Assembly: GCA_947382645.1 (NCBI GenBank) | Contig: CANDAE010000002.1 | Span: 124,001-188,000, forward strand | Length of the DNA: 64,000 bases | Origin: Suilimivivens sp009774465 | GTDB lineage: Bacteria > Bacillota > Clostridia > Lachnospirales > Lachnospiraceae | Direction: 5' to 3' | Part shown: in pieces, positions 40,469 to 50,225 of the stretch | Layout of the letters: every line of letters begins with the position of its first letter | Position numbering within the stretch: the stretch's first letter is position 1 | Notes under the pieces: generated by a model | The model's input: the letters and a program-made list of their open reading frames with translations, nothing else | Databases searched by the model: none | What the model was told of the DNA's origin: nothing | Program-made: the position numbers and the translations under genes

Positions 40469-41572
40469 CTACAGACAGGAGCGAAAAGGAATATTCTGCG
40501 CCGCTTCAAAGCAGTCCTCAAATCCTCTTCTGTGATGATATTCCCTTTTATCCTTCTCGGCAGGATAGACATACTTTCCTCCCACCTCCCAGAAAAAGGG
40601 GTGGAATCCATACCCAAGCCTGTCTTTTTTCATTTCATAAAGTACACGAATCTCATTTACATCTGCCATAAAATTTGTCCACACGTCATAGTGAATGGGA
40701 ATTACCACCTTACACCCTAACGCTTCCGCCATTCGCAGAATATCGCAGGAAGTCATTTTATCTGTGATGCCCACCGGATTTTCTCCATAAGAGCCAAATG
40801 CCACATCAACGTCATAGTCTTTCCCGTGTTTGGCAAAATAAATGGAATAATGAGAGTCTCCACTATGATAAATATTTCCTCCCGGCGTCTTTATCAGGTA
40901 ATTAACTGCCTTTTCGTCCATATCTACAGGACAGATTCCTGTCAGATCTTCTCTGTCCTCTCCCTGAGAATCGGTTGTAACAAGGCAGGTCCGGTCAAAG
41001 GAATCCAGTACAACAATCTCCAAATCCTTAATTTTAATGGAATCTCCTGGTTTTACAATTTTGCAGCGTTCCTCCGGCACTCCCCACTTTTTCCACAACT
41101 CCACAGACTTCTTTGGCCCGATAAAGGGAACCGGAATTTTCCTGCCGGATTCATCTGTAGTGGTCATGCCGCTTTGAATCACATGAGCTGCATATTCCAC
41201 ACTCATATGGTCCTGATGATAATGCGTGGCAATCACCGCATCCACCTGCTTTACCGCAAAAGGATCCAGCACAAAAGGAACCGCCCGCAGATTCGGCTGC
41301 ATTTTTCTTCCTCCGCACATATTGGCCATTTGATGCCCGGGCTTCATTTTTCCATCTCCATGTGTCCTTTTCCCATTTCCGTTCCAAAAATCAATGGTAA
41401 TATTACACTCTTCCGGCGTTTTAATCCATAATCCCGTACACCCAAGCCACCACATTGCAACATTGCCTGCCGGTACCTTTTCCTGCTCAATCTCTTCATT
41501 CAGCCACGTCCCCCATTCGGGAAACGTATTCAAAATCCATTCCTCTCTCGTAATTTCATCCACTCTCGCCAT
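40469..41572 (-). CDS. UlaG-like L-ascorbate-6-phosphate lactonase (MBL fold)
   Basis: 367 aa. N-terminal EITREEWILNTFPEWGTWLNEEI and VAMWWLGCTGLWIKTPEECN are UlaG signatures; metal site ATHYHQDHMSVE; later IYHSGDSHYSIYFAKHGKDYDVDVAFGSYG and VVIPIHYDVWTNF. Known UlaG enzymes open the lactone of L-ascorbate 6-phosphate. Here UlaD and the PTS are missing, so the substrate may be another phosphorylated lactone or cyclic phosphate. RBS AAAGGAG. Lies 20 bp before the UlaE gene. Confidence 0.9.
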   Translation of the reverse strand: MARVDEITREEWILNTFPEWGTWLNEEIEQEKVPAGNVAMWWLGCTGLWIKTPEECNITIDFWNGNGKRTHGDGKMKPGHQMANMCGGRKMQPNLRAVPFVLDPFAVKQVDAVIATHYHQDHMSVEYAAHVIQSGMTTTDESGRKIPVPFIGPKKSVELWKKWGVPEERCKIVKPGDSIKIKDLEIVVLDSFDRTCLVTTDSQGEDREDLTGICPVDMDEKAVNYLIKTPGGNIYHSGDSHYSIYFAKHGKDYDVDVAFGSYGENPVGITDKMTSCDILRMAEALGCKVVIPIHYDVWTNFMADVNEIRVLYEMKKDRLGYGFHPFFWEVGGKYVYPAEKDKREYHHRRGFEDCFEAAQNIPFRSCL

Positions 41573-41585
41573 AACTGCTCCTTTC

Positions 41586-42542
41586 CTATTCTGAAATTTT
41601 CAAAAATTCTTTTACCTGCTCATAAATTCCCTTTCCGTCCAGCATATATTTTTCCAGCAGCGCCTGTGCGGAACCTGATTCTCCAAACACATCCTGCATT
41701 CCTATCTTTTTTACCGGTACCGGATATGCCTCGCCAAGCACATCTTCTACCCCGCTTCCCAGTCCGCCAATCACAGAATGTTCTTCCACTGTCACAACCT
41801 TTCCTGTTTTACGTGCCGAGCTTAAAATCATGTCCTTATCCAAAGGTTTAATCGTACAAATATTGATCACCTCTGCACCAATATCATCCTTCTTAAGTTC
41901 TTCTGCTGCCTCAAGTGCATTTGCCACGCAGATGCCGGTGGCTATAATAGTCACATCGCTTCCTTCTCTAATCAGGCTGCCTTTTCCCATTTCAAATTTA
42001 TAATCCAGCCGGTCATTAATCACAGGACACGGGCCACGTCCAAATCTTAAATAAACAGGACCTTCATATTCTGCCGCCGCTTTAACTGCCGCTTTTGCCT
42101 CAATATCATCTGACGGGCACATCACCACCATTTGGGGAATTGTCCTCATCAGTGCAATGTCCTCATTACACTGGTGAGTGGCTCCATCCTCTCCCACAGT
42201 AATGCCCCCGTGGGTGGCTCCAATTTTCACATTCAAATGAGGATATCCCACCGAATTTCTAATCTGTTCAAATGCCCTTCCTGCTGCAAACATGGCAAAG
42301 CTGCTGGCAAAAGGTATCTTTCCTGCTGCGGCAAGCCCTGCCGCCACGCCTATCATATTGCTCTCTGCAATGCCGCAGTCTATATGTCTGTCGGGAAACT
42401 TTTTCTTAAAAATTTCTGTCTTTGTAGCCGATGCCAAGTCAGCATCCAGTACCACAATATCCTTATTTTCTGCTCCAAGCTGAGCAAGGGCATTTCCGTA
42501 GCTTTCTCTGGTGGCAATCTTTTTCACTGTATTTTCTCCCAT
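41586..42542 (-). CDS. Transketolase C-terminal subunit
   Basis: 318 aa: pyrimidine-binding and C-terminal domains of a split transketolase. Conserved ATRESYGNALAQLG, IDCGIAESNMIGVAAGLAAAGKIPFASSFAMFA (catalytic Glu in the CGIAE segment), GATHGGITVGEDGATHQ and VTVEEHSVIGGLG. Start overlaps the N-terminal subunit gene by 19 bp, with GGAGG inside it, ensuring equal synthesis. It transfers two-carbon units between sugar phosphates; in apiose pathways similar two-subunit enzymes act on apulose 4-phosphate. Confidence 0.93.
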   Translation of the reverse strand: MGENTVKKIATRESYGNALAQLGAENKDIVVLDADLASATKTEIFKKKFPDRHIDCGIAESNMIGVAAGLAAAGKIPFASSFAMFAAGRAFEQIRNSVGYPHLNVKIGATHGGITVGEDGATHQCNEDIALMRTIPQMVVMCPSDDIEAKAAVKAAAEYEGPVYLRFGRGPCPVINDRLDYKFEMGKGSLIREGSDVTIIATGICVANALEAAEELKKDDIGAEVINICTIKPLDKDMILSSARKTGKVVTVEEHSVIGGLGSGVEDVLGEAYPVPVKKIGMQDVFGESGSAQALLEKYMLDGKGIYEQVKEFLKISE

Positions 42543-43384
42543 CCGGATTCCTCCTTTAAAAGTATTTTATCTATATTTTCAAGCTCAGCCATCGCCGCCT
42601 CATACTGCCCGTCATCAGGCGCCTTTCCGTGCCATCCGGCATCTCCCTCCATAAAAGAGATTCCTTTTCCTTTGACGCTGTGTGCAATCACTGCTGTAGG
42701 CATTCCTTCGGTATTTTCCGCTTCCTTAAATGCCGCCCGTAAAGAATCAAAATCATGGGCGTCTGCATGAACTACATGAAACTGAAACGCCTCAAATTTT
42801 TTATCAATGGGATAAGGAGAGCAGACATTTTCAATATTCCCGTCAATTTGAAGTCCATTGTTGTCCACGATTACCACCAGATGATCCAGCCTATGGTGGC
42901 CGGCAAACATGGCCGCCTCCCACACCTGTCCCTCCTGAAGCTCCCCGTCTCCCAAAAGGGTGTAAACTTTATACGCCTTATGATCCATCTTTGCTGCCAG
43001 AGCCATGCCTGCCGCCGCGGAAATCCCCTGTCCCAAAGAACCGCTTGACATGTCAACGCCGGGAATATGGTTCATACAGGGATGTCCCTGTAAATAAGAA
43101 CCCAGCCTGCGCAGCGAAAGCAAATCCTCCACCGGGAAAAAACCTCTGTAAGCCAAAGCAGCATACAATCCCGGCGCAGTGTGTCCCTTGGAAAGCACAA
43201 ACCGGTCCCTGTCTTCCATCCTGGGGTTTTCAGGATCGATATTCATTTTTTCAAAATAAAGATAGGTAAAAATATCCGCCGCTGATAAGGAGCCCCCCGG
43301 ATGTCCTGCTTTTGCACTGTGAACAGCACTCACAATGCCCTTGCGTATCTGATTTGCTGTTTTCTTTAGTTCAAGATTATTCAT
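42524..43384 (-). CDS. Transketolase N-terminal (TPP-binding) subunit
   Basis: 286 aa from MNNLELKKTANQIRKGIVSA. TPP/Mg motif GDGELQEGQVWEAAMF...VVIVDNN, substrate His in SAKAGHPGGSLS and VLSKGHTAPGLYAAL. Forms the active site with the 41586-42542 subunit. The ORF opens at 43402 inside the kinase 3' end; the ATG at 43384 has GGAGG 11 nt upstream. Such split transketolases in sugar operons are dedicated, not housekeeping. Confidence 0.92.
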   Translation of the reverse strand: MNNLELKKTANQIRKGIVSAVHSAKAGHPGGSLSAADIFTYLYFEKMNIDPENPRMEDRDRFVLSKGHTAPGLYAALAYRGFFPVEDLLSLRRLGSYLQGHPCMNHIPGVDMSSGSLGQGISAAAGMALAAKMDHKAYKVYTLLGDGELQEGQVWEAAMFAGHHRLDHLVVIVDNNGLQIDGNIENVCSPYPIDKKFEAFQFHVVHADAHDFDSLRAAFKEAENTEGMPTAVIAHSVKGKGISFMEGDAGWHGKAPDDGQYEAAMAELENIDKILLKEESGWEKIQ

Positions 43385-43391
43385 AGTAGAC

Positions 43392-44741
43392 TTATCCTCC
43401 ATCTATATTCAGCGCCCGCAGTCCGGATTTAAGCGCCCCAAAAGCAGTGGCTTCTGCCTCATCCGCCCTGCAGATGTTTCTGCCCAGCGTATCTTCTAAA
43501 ATCCCCATTAAAAATTCAGATTTTGAAAGCCCTCCTGATACCTTTATCTGATTCTTTTTTTCAGGAATCATTGCTTCCACACTTTTTACACATCCTGCCA
43601 CATCCCGGATAATTCCCTCTAATCCGGCGCGGGCAAAATCCTCTCTGGTGTGTTGAATCAAAATATTGGTAAAGCTTCCCTTTTGCAGGGGATTCCACTC
43701 CGGCGTTCCAGTTCCTGTAAGCGCATTGACAAAGCACATTCCATGCGCCCCTTTGGGCGATCTTTCCGCTTCCTTAAGCAGCATTTTAAGCGCTTCTTCT
43801 TTATCCAGATGACTGTAAAAGGTATTGCACAGCCAATCCAGGGTTGTTCCTGCATTTGGCACCATTCCCTCCAGAATCCATGTGTCCTTTGCAGCTCCTG
43901 CGTTACAGTTCACCCGCATTTCCAGATCAAGCACCGGCCTGTCTGTCTGTGCAATTACATAGGCGCCGGTTCCCATATTGCAGATCAGGCAGTCCTCTGT
44001 TCCATTCTGCATTCCAAGGGCTGCACACTGCTGATCCCCTCCGGCAGACACTACTGGAATACTCTGTGCCATTCCCAGAAGATGAGTAACACAAACTCTT
44101 GTCCTGCCAATCACACTTCCCACCGGAGCAAGAGTACACAGTTTATCTATATCAATCTGAAACAAATTAAGAAGTTCCTCTGACCACTTCTCCATATGCA
44201 GATCATATAGGCAAGTCCGGCTGGCAATTGAGGTGTCCGTAACATATTCACCGGTCAGATAATGCAGCACATATTCCTGAAATCCAATCATCTTTACCGC
44301 CTGCTCGTAAATTTCTGGCATATGTATTTTTACATATTGCATTTTAGGTGCGGAAAAGACCGGGGAAGGACGCATCCCGCAAATTCCATAGATTGTTTTT
44401 ATCTTTGCCCCCAATTCCTCTATCAGGCTGACACATCTTTTATCCTGCCACATAAGTGCATGGCAGAGAGCACGCCCATCCTTTCCCATTGGAATTACGG
44501 AAGAGCGCTGGGCAGTCACGGAAATTCCATCTATCTTTACTTTCTCCGCCCTGCAAAAACTGCCTGTTTCTTTAAGGCTCCTTTCAAGGGCTTCATCCAA
44601 CTGCCCCATTTCCATAAGAACGCCTCCGTCAGATGTATAAGTAAGCCCGTATTTACTTTGACAACTTTTTAAAATATGTCCGCGGCAGTCCATCAGCATG
44701 GCTCTCATGCTTGAAGTACCAATATCCAAAATCAGCAGCAT
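43392..44741 (-). CDS. FGGY-family carbohydrate kinase
   Basis: 449 aa. LILDIGTSSMRAMLMDCRGHI is the N-terminal ATPase phosphate-1 loop; ALMWQDKR is the substrate loop; VSAGGDQQCAALGMQNG and NMGTGAYVIAQ the adenosine/phosphate 2 region; IKVSGGLSKSEFLMGILEDTLG the C-terminal FGGY signature. It phosphorylates a sugar or ketose; L-xylulose, D-apulose or gluconate-like acids are candidates. Overlaps the transketolase ORF region and follows the GH32 gene by 48 bp. Confidence 0.92.
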   Translation of the reverse strand: MLLILDIGTSSMRAMLMDCRGHILKSCQSKYGLTYTSDGGVLMEMGQLDEALERSLKETGSFCRAEKVKIDGISVTAQRSSVIPMGKDGRALCHALMWQDKRCVSLIEELGAKIKTIYGICGMRPSPVFSAPKMQYVKIHMPEIYEQAVKMIGFQEYVLHYLTGEYVTDTSIASRTCLYDLHMEKWSEELLNLFQIDIDKLCTLAPVGSVIGRTRVCVTHLLGMAQSIPVVSAGGDQQCAALGMQNGTEDCLICNMGTGAYVIAQTDRPVLDLEMRVNCNAGAAKDTWILEGMVPNAGTTLDWLCNTFYSHLDKEEALKMLLKEAERSPKGAHGMCFVNALTGTGTPEWNPLQKGSFTNILIQHTREDFARAGLEGIIRDVAGCVKSVEAMIPEKKNQIKVSGGLSKSEFLMGILEDTLGRNICRADEAEATAFGALKSGLRALNIDGG

Positions 44742-44789
44742 ACTCTCTCCTTTACAATCCTTTTCCAGTGAAATACCTATAAGTATCTG

Positions 44790-46166
44790 CTACAGTCCAA
44801 GCTCATAAACAACAAATTCTTTCACCATCCCCTGTCCGGTACACTCTGAAATGCTGATGCCACCAAATACATTCTCCGGAAATACTCTGGCCGAAATGGT
44901 ATACCGCTCATTAATAAACACTTCCACAGCTGAGTGATCCAATATCAGATCTACATGGTACTCACAATGTCCGCCGGAAATCGGAACTTCTATCTGCTCC
45001 GTCCCCACATTTGCATCTTTCGTAGACCTGGAACGATCTAAAATGATTTGATGCAAAACATGGTCAATTTTTAACTCTGTGTATTCCGTTCCTTCCTGTG
45101 AGGCAAACACCCTGACTGCAAAGCTGCCATTCTCCGGCAGTTTTATCTTAAAACAGATTTCTCCCTGCCGGCATGCTGCAAGCACTTTTCCCTGTTCCAG
45201 CTTGGTAAATGGCCTGTTTTCCAAAGAACAAAGTCTTTTTTTCCGAAGCATTCTACACTCTTTTGCCAGCCGGATATGAAGACCATCGTCCTTCAAAAAC
45301 ACTTCCCGGGGAAGAGACTGCATTCCCGCCCAGCCTCTGTGATAAGTACAGGACATACGATCCCATTCAAACAGGCATCCAATAGTAAGATATCTTCCTT
45401 TTGGATCTGTCAGATAAGTATTCGGCGCGTAAAAGCCCTTTTTCCCAACACTGTAGTCAAAAACTCCTTCCCAATGTACCGTAAATTCCCAGGTGGTTTT
45501 ATTTAATTCTCCAATACAATATCTGGTTCCTTCCAAAGGGGCATATAAAAGAACATATTGTTCCCCAAATCTTAACATATTGGGGCATTCCAGCAGTCCA
45601 AATTCCGAAGAAGTATACAGGACAGAGCAAAAAGACCATTTTTCAAGATCAGGCGACCGGTAAAGTCCCACACAGCCATTCCCATCCTGCGAACCGGAAA
45701 GCAGCATAAAATATTCCTCTTCCTTCCATATAAATGGATCTCTCCACATACTGATGCCACATCTCAGTTCATTGGGAACAGCCGGTTTTCCCACCTTTTC
45801 CCAATGTTCTAAATTGGAATCTCCCACTGCGCACCATTGCTGGGCGCCATGCTCTGGACCTCTTTCCTGATCTCCTACACTGGTATAAAAAAGATAAACC
45901 TGTCCTTCTTTTCCCACCGCACAGCCGGAGTAGCAGTGCAGCTCTCCTTCTTCATAAGAGGGCGCAAGAGCAATGTCACATTCTTCCCAATGAATCAAAT
46001 CCTGAGATTTTGCATGTCCCCAATGAATATCTCCCCATACATCTCCTCCAGGATTGTACTGATAAAACATGTGATACCAGCCATCTTTATAAATCAGTCC
46101 ATTGGGATCATTTATCCAGTTTTTCGGGGGCCTGTAATGAAACCCGGGATAGAATTTATCCTTCAT
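44790..46166 (-). CDS. Glycoside hydrolase family 32 (beta-fructosidase-like), intracellular
   Basis: 458 aa from MKDKFYPGFHYRPPKNWIND (GGAG 7 nt upstream). GH32 triad: nucleophile Asp in NWINDPNG, transition-state Asp in MWRDPFIW, acid/base Glu in LLECPNM. C-terminal beta-sandwich from about 330. No signal peptide, so it works on an imported substrate, consistent with the ABC importer. Expected to cleave a beta-fructosidic bond, releasing fructose; family members also act on other fructosyl conjugates. Confidence 0.93.
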   Translation of the reverse strand: MKDKFYPGFHYRPPKNWINDPNGLIYKDGWYHMFYQYNPGGDVWGDIHWGHAKSQDLIHWEECDIALAPSYEEGELHCYSGCAVGKEGQVYLFYTSVGDQERGPEHGAQQWCAVGDSNLEHWEKVGKPAVPNELRCGISMWRDPFIWKEEEYFMLLSGSQDGNGCVGLYRSPDLEKWSFCSVLYTSSEFGLLECPNMLRFGEQYVLLYAPLEGTRYCIGELNKTTWEFTVHWEGVFDYSVGKKGFYAPNTYLTDPKGRYLTIGCLFEWDRMSCTYHRGWAGMQSLPREVFLKDDGLHIRLAKECRMLRKKRLCSLENRPFTKLEQGKVLAACRQGEICFKIKLPENGSFAVRVFASQEGTEYTELKIDHVLHQIILDRSRSTKDANVGTEQIEVPISGGHCEYHVDLILDHSAVEVFINERYTISARVFPENVFGGISISECTGQGMVKEFVVYELGL

Positions 46167-46231
46167 TTCTAATCTCCGTTCTGAAAGTTTAAATGTTCTG
46201 CACCCGTTCAGCACTTTCAAATTTATAAAAT

Positions 46232-48277
46232 CTAATTTGTGACATGGAAGTCATCTGCCATAAAGGTGCCTTCGCAAATTAAAAATCCGCAGCCTCCCCT
46301 TTGATACCTTTCATCCTTCGCTGATAAAAGTACTTCCCCGTTAATGGCAGCACTGATTCTGTTTTCTTCCGCCTGCAGGGTAAGTTCATAAGTTTCCAGC
46401 TCTTTATAGGGAAAAGGATGCTCTGCCAGCACCGCTCTTTCCTCTCCGTCCTGCCGGACGAGCCGGGCAGTGTTATGTTCCTTTAGTAAAAGTGCATAAT
46501 ATTTTCCATGTCCTCTGGTGCGGATCACCAGTCCAAATTCCCTGTGCAGATAAGGCACTGCCCTGCAGCTTACCTGATAATTACCCCAGTCTCTGGTGCC
46601 TATGGTTGCAAGCCCCGTTCCTTCATGATGAGAAACCGTAAAGCTATGCCTGGCGTCAAAGGAAAATTCCCTGGCCGATGAGGTAAAGGCCTGTAACTGC
46701 ATATTGGCGCGCCCCAGGTCATAATTACGCAGAGAACCGGTGATGAGAAAATCAGAAGGCGCACCTTTAAAATCAACAGATCGAATCAGCACCTGTCCGC
46801 CGGCTTCTCCTATTACTTCTGTCCCAAAGCGGTCAATACATCTTCCTCCCAATTTCGGAATATGCCATACATACTCTTTCAGCTCAGAAGTTCCTTCATA
46901 TATGGGACTTTCCATTACCTGCTTTTCATCATCAAAATCATAGTAAATTACATAAAGACGAAATTTCACCTGATCCCCAGACGTCTTAAGGCTTACATGT
47001 ACTTTTTGAGTTTCATATAAGACAGGGCTTCCCAAAAGACAATAACCGCCATAAATATCCTCTCTCTGCCACATGACCGGAACAGACGCAAAGCCTTTTT
47101 CTTCCTGCAAAGTTACTGTAAGCCCCTGTCCCTGTCCATTTTTAAGCTTTACCTTTCCGCCCCTTACAGGACATGGTTCAAATCCCTGCACTGCCCCTTG
47201 ACAGGCAAAAGAAAATCTGTGCGGCTGCACCTGATATCCGGTTCCATAAATCTGATTGTGAAGTTTTAAAATTCTTTGTGTCTGCCAGACCGCATCCGTC
47301 ACACATTCTCCTCCATTTGAGGAAATGTTGTAAAAACGGTCTGCTATGGGCGTCCTGAAATCAAACTCTTTAGTAATTGCATCCAGTCCAAGGCGGATTC
47401 CATTCAGACACCCTATATTTGCCCCATTACAGTCCGTATCCCAGCCTGCCGATACACACATCTGCATGGCATCCCGAAAACTGTCTTTTCCTAAAAGAAG
47501 CACTGTAAGCATCAACGCTGTATTGGGAATCACATGACAGTTTCCCGGAAACTTATCGTATCCCCACCTTTTTTCCAGATATGCTCTTGCAGTCCGAAAA
47601 TCCGGTTTTTCCTTGCAAAAAGCTATGATTTCCAGAAAAATATCCTTTAACTGCTTTATATTTATATAGGAAAGATTTTCTTCCAGTAATGCGTCAAGGC
47701 TTCTTTCCCGAAATGCTGCCGCTTCCATTCCTGCCCAAAAGCACGCTGACTCTACCGCCACACCGTCATGACTCACCTGTGCCTGCATTCTGGTATATTT
47801 CCTGGCATTTTCAACATCTCCGGCAAAAACAAGAGGAATTGCATCCATAAAGATCTGGGCGCCAATCTGCTCTGCAGCGGCTTTTCCATTTAGCTTTGCG
47901 CTTCCGCTTTCCGGCGCTTTGATGCCGCCCTTTAACCGCAGATATGCTGTATGTTCCGTGGACCTTCCAAGACCGCCCCACCAGAAAACAGTTTTTTCTT
48001 CTATTAAATAATTGAGCCATGTGTTTCCAAATTTATCAGAACTCAAGTCTGCCAAAGGATAATCCTCCAGCGTGTTTAAAAAGGTAAATGTTCCCGAAAG
48101 ATCATCATCCGCCACATGAAGGGGAACTCCAACCTCTCCGGCCACAAAATGGTCTACCATATCAAACCGGTCTTTAATCTTTTCATAGGGCCATCCTTCT
48201 ATGGGACGCCCATAAAATACACCGATTATTTTTCCAAGTATTCCAGCATATACTTTTTCTTCATACCGATCTATCAT
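46232..48277 (-). CDS. ADP-ribosylglycohydrolase-fold protein with C-terminal jelly-roll domain
   Basis: 681 aa from MIDRYEEKVYAGILGKIIGV (GGAG upstream; the ATG at 48289 is its own RBS region). Residues 1-340: PF03747 fold with metal motifs VADDDLSGT and AGWDTDCNGANIG. Residues about 360-681: two beta-rich segments; the last (EFSFDARHSFTVSHHEGTGLATIGTR to MADDFHVTN) resembles a laminin-G/DUF1080 carbohydrate-binding jelly roll. In a sugar operon it is more likely an N- or O-glycosidase for a small glycoside than a protein de-ADP-ribosylase. Cytoplasmic. Confidence 0.85.
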   Translation of the reverse strand: MIDRYEEKVYAGILGKIIGVFYGRPIEGWPYEKIKDRFDMVDHFVAGEVGVPLHVADDDLSGTFTFLNTLEDYPLADLSSDKFGNTWLNYLIEEKTVFWWGGLGRSTEHTAYLRLKGGIKAPESGSAKLNGKAAAEQIGAQIFMDAIPLVFAGDVENARKYTRMQAQVSHDGVAVESACFWAGMEAAAFRERSLDALLEENLSYINIKQLKDIFLEIIAFCKEKPDFRTARAYLEKRWGYDKFPGNCHVIPNTALMLTVLLLGKDSFRDAMQMCVSAGWDTDCNGANIGCLNGIRLGLDAITKEFDFRTPIADRFYNISSNGGECVTDAVWQTQRILKLHNQIYGTGYQVQPHRFSFACQGAVQGFEPCPVRGGKVKLKNGQGQGLTVTLQEEKGFASVPVMWQREDIYGGYCLLGSPVLYETQKVHVSLKTSGDQVKFRLYVIYYDFDDEKQVMESPIYEGTSELKEYVWHIPKLGGRCIDRFGTEVIGEAGGQVLIRSVDFKGAPSDFLITGSLRNYDLGRANMQLQAFTSSAREFSFDARHSFTVSHHEGTGLATIGTRDWGNYQVSCRAVPYLHREFGLVIRTRGHGKYYALLLKEHNTARLVRQDGEERAVLAEHPFPYKELETYELTLQAEENRISAAINGEVLLSAKDERYQRGGCGFLICEGTFMADDFHVTN

Positions 48278-48345
48278 CCTAGTCTCCATTCCAGATCTGC
48301 AATCGTCTCCAATTTCAATCTGCAGCTTTTCGAAATTTTCCCCGG

Positions 48346-49197
48346 CTATCCCTTAATACCTGATGCGGCAACACCTTCCACAAAATACTTCTGGAAGCAC
48401 AGATACAAAATCAGCAGCGGAAGTATGGTAACCACCGCCATTGCCATAATAGGCCCTATGTCCATTGTGGAACCTGTCTCTCCCTTAAAAGCGTTCAGTC
48501 CCAGCGCAATTGTAAATTTAGCCGGCCTGCCTAAATAAATTAATGGCGCCATATAGTCATTCCAGCAAAATACCAGTTGATTAATCACCACTACCAACAG
48601 GGCAGGTTTGCAGTTGGGCAGATAGATTCTGGCAAAAATGCCAAACCAACTGCATCCGTCAATTTTCGCCGCCTCCGCCAGGTCATTTGGCAGCCCTGCA
48701 AAAAACTGCCGCAGCAAAAATATGTTAAAGGTGCTGGTGCCAAAAAATGCCGGAAGTACAAGAGGATAAATAGTATTCAGCCAATGAAACTTACTGTACA
48801 TAATGTACATGGGAATCAGAGTAACCGTCTGGGGAACCATCATCGTTGCAAGCAGTACAAGAAATAACATATTTTTCGCCTTAGACTGAAACTTTGCAAA
48901 ACCAAATGCCACCAGAGAGCAGCTGCATACCGTTCCTATCACACACAGCCCGGCAATTTTCACCGTATTCCAGATGTAAACCAGAAATTTTCCGCCCTTC
49001 CATCCCTTTTCAAAAGCACGGAAGGAAATCGGCCAGGGAAAAAGCTGCTTATAATCTGCAATTCCCGCTTCTGTTTTGAGGGAAGTGCACAACATCCAGA
49101 TAAAGGGAAACAAAAAGAGTGCCGCCATCCCGATCAGTAAGATCTGTGTCAAAATATTACCTGCACTTTTTTTCATATGTCTTTTCTCTTTTGCCAT
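48346..49197 (-). CDS. Carbohydrate ABC transporter permease, MalG type (CUT1)
   Basis: 283 aa, six spans. AALFLFPFIWMLCTSLKTEAGI, ATMMVPQTVTLIPMYIMYSKF and the EAA loop AEAAKIDGCSWFGIFARIYLPNCKPALL are diagnostic of CUT1 MalG. Starts 1 bp after the MalF-type gene stop. No ATPase gene is in the operon; a shared MsmK-type ATPase encoded elsewhere is likely. Confidence 0.93.
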   Translation of the reverse strand: MAKEKRHMKKSAGNILTQILLIGMAALFLFPFIWMLCTSLKTEAGIADYKQLFPWPISFRAFEKGWKGGKFLVYIWNTVKIAGLCVIGTVCSCSLVAFGFAKFQSKAKNMLFLVLLATMMVPQTVTLIPMYIMYSKFHWLNTIYPLVLPAFFGTSTFNIFLLRQFFAGLPNDLAEAAKIDGCSWFGIFARIYLPNCKPALLVVVINQLVFCWNDYMAPLIYLGRPAKFTIALGLNAFKGETGSTMDIGPIMAMAVVTILPLLILYLCFQKYFVEGVAASGIKG

Positions 49198-49198
49198 T

Positions 49199-50110
49199 CT
49201 AATTCACATCCTCTCTATAAAATACCCAGAACTTTGATGTTCCAAGAATTACAAGCGTCAACAGAATCATAATAATAAACAGTACCCAGGCAAGTGCGGA
49301 AGCATATCCGAATTTACCATAGGAAAATGCTGTATTATAAAGATAAAGCCCATACACATAAGTAGACTGAGCCGGCCCGCCGCCTGTCATTACATAAGGC
49401 TGGGTAAAAATCTGCAGTCCCTTAATGATCGCCATAAGTACATTGAAAAACACTACCGGGCTGATCAGCGGAAATGTAATATGCCAGAATCTCTGTACTC
49501 CATTTGCACCGTCTAAATCCGCTGCCTCATAATAATCTCTCGGTACATCCTGAAGCCCTGCCAGCACAATGGTCATTGCGGTTCCAATGCAGAACATATC
49601 CATAAAGATAATGGACAGCATTGCTGTATTTCTGTTTCCAAGGAAATTAATACTCTCCATCCCCAGTGCATTTAATATCACATTGATAAATCCATTGGTT
49701 CCGTTAAAAAGGTAAGTCCATGCAATGTAGGTTGCAACTCCCGTACAGATCGTGGGCAGATAAAAAATTCCCCGAAATACATTCGTTCCTGTCAGCCGCT
49801 TATTTAAAAGTGTGGCCAGAAAGATAGAAACCGCTGTATTTAATGGAACTGAAACCCCAATATAGAAAAATGTATTTCTAAGGGACAATCCAAATGTTTT
49901 ATCCTTTGTCAAGATCTGAATGAAATTTGATATCCCGATAAAATCCCTGTTTGTCAGTCCATTCCAGTTTGTAAAGGACATAACAAAGGAATATATCATA
50001 GGAAAACAGGTAAATGCACAAAACCCAATCAGCCAGGGGGATATAAAAATCCAGAACAGCCTCGAGGTATCATTTAATTTCTTTTTCTTTTTTCCGTTTT
50101 GCTTTGCCAT
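49199..50110 (-). CDS. Carbohydrate ABC transporter permease, MalF type (CUT1)
   Basis: 303 aa, six spans. RLFWIFISPWLIGFCAFTCFPMIYSFVMSFTNW and EAA loop YYEAADLDGANGVQRFWHITFPLISPVVFF. Forms the membrane pore with the MalG-type subunit. RBS AGGGAGAAG. Follows the binding-protein gene after 115 bp containing a stable hairpin (50168-50211). Confidence 0.93.
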   Translation of the reverse strand: MAKQNGKKKKKLNDTSRLFWIFISPWLIGFCAFTCFPMIYSFVMSFTNWNGLTNRDFIGISNFIQILTKDKTFGLSLRNTFFYIGVSVPLNTAVSIFLATLLNKRLTGTNVFRGIFYLPTICTGVATYIAWTYLFNGTNGFINVILNALGMESINFLGNRNTAMLSIIFMDMFCIGTAMTIVLAGLQDVPRDYYEAADLDGANGVQRFWHITFPLISPVVFFNVLMAIIKGLQIFTQPYVMTGGGPAQSTYVYGLYLYNTAFSYGKFGYASALAWVLFIIMILLTLVILGTSKFWVFYREDVN

Positions 50111-50167
50111 CCTACTTCTCCCTATCTTTACACTAACCCGAAATCCTCAACGTTCCTTCGGATCAAT

Positions 50168-50211
50168 GGCATATGTGTGGAAGGAATCTTGCCGCCTCCC
50201 ACAACTATGCC
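50168..50211 (-). promoter_or_regulatory. Intercistronic hairpin between binding protein and permease genes
   Basis: On the minus strand GGCATA-g-TTGTGG...CCACA-ca-TATGCC folds as a long stem. It could stabilise the upstream binding-protein mRNA and lower permease levels, a common arrangement in sugar ABC operons. No T run follows immediately, so full termination is unlikely. Confidence 0.5.
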
Positions 50212-50225
50212 GAATTTTTATTTTT

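Noticed and set aside
40450..40617. Extended start of the UlaE-like gene
   Set aside because: Overlaps the UlaG gene in another frame; the ATG at 40449 with GGAGG fits UlaE length.
37827..41572. Complete L-ascorbate (Ula) pathway
   Set aside because: UlaD and the ascorbate PTS are absent while a kinase, split transketolase and ABC importer are present.
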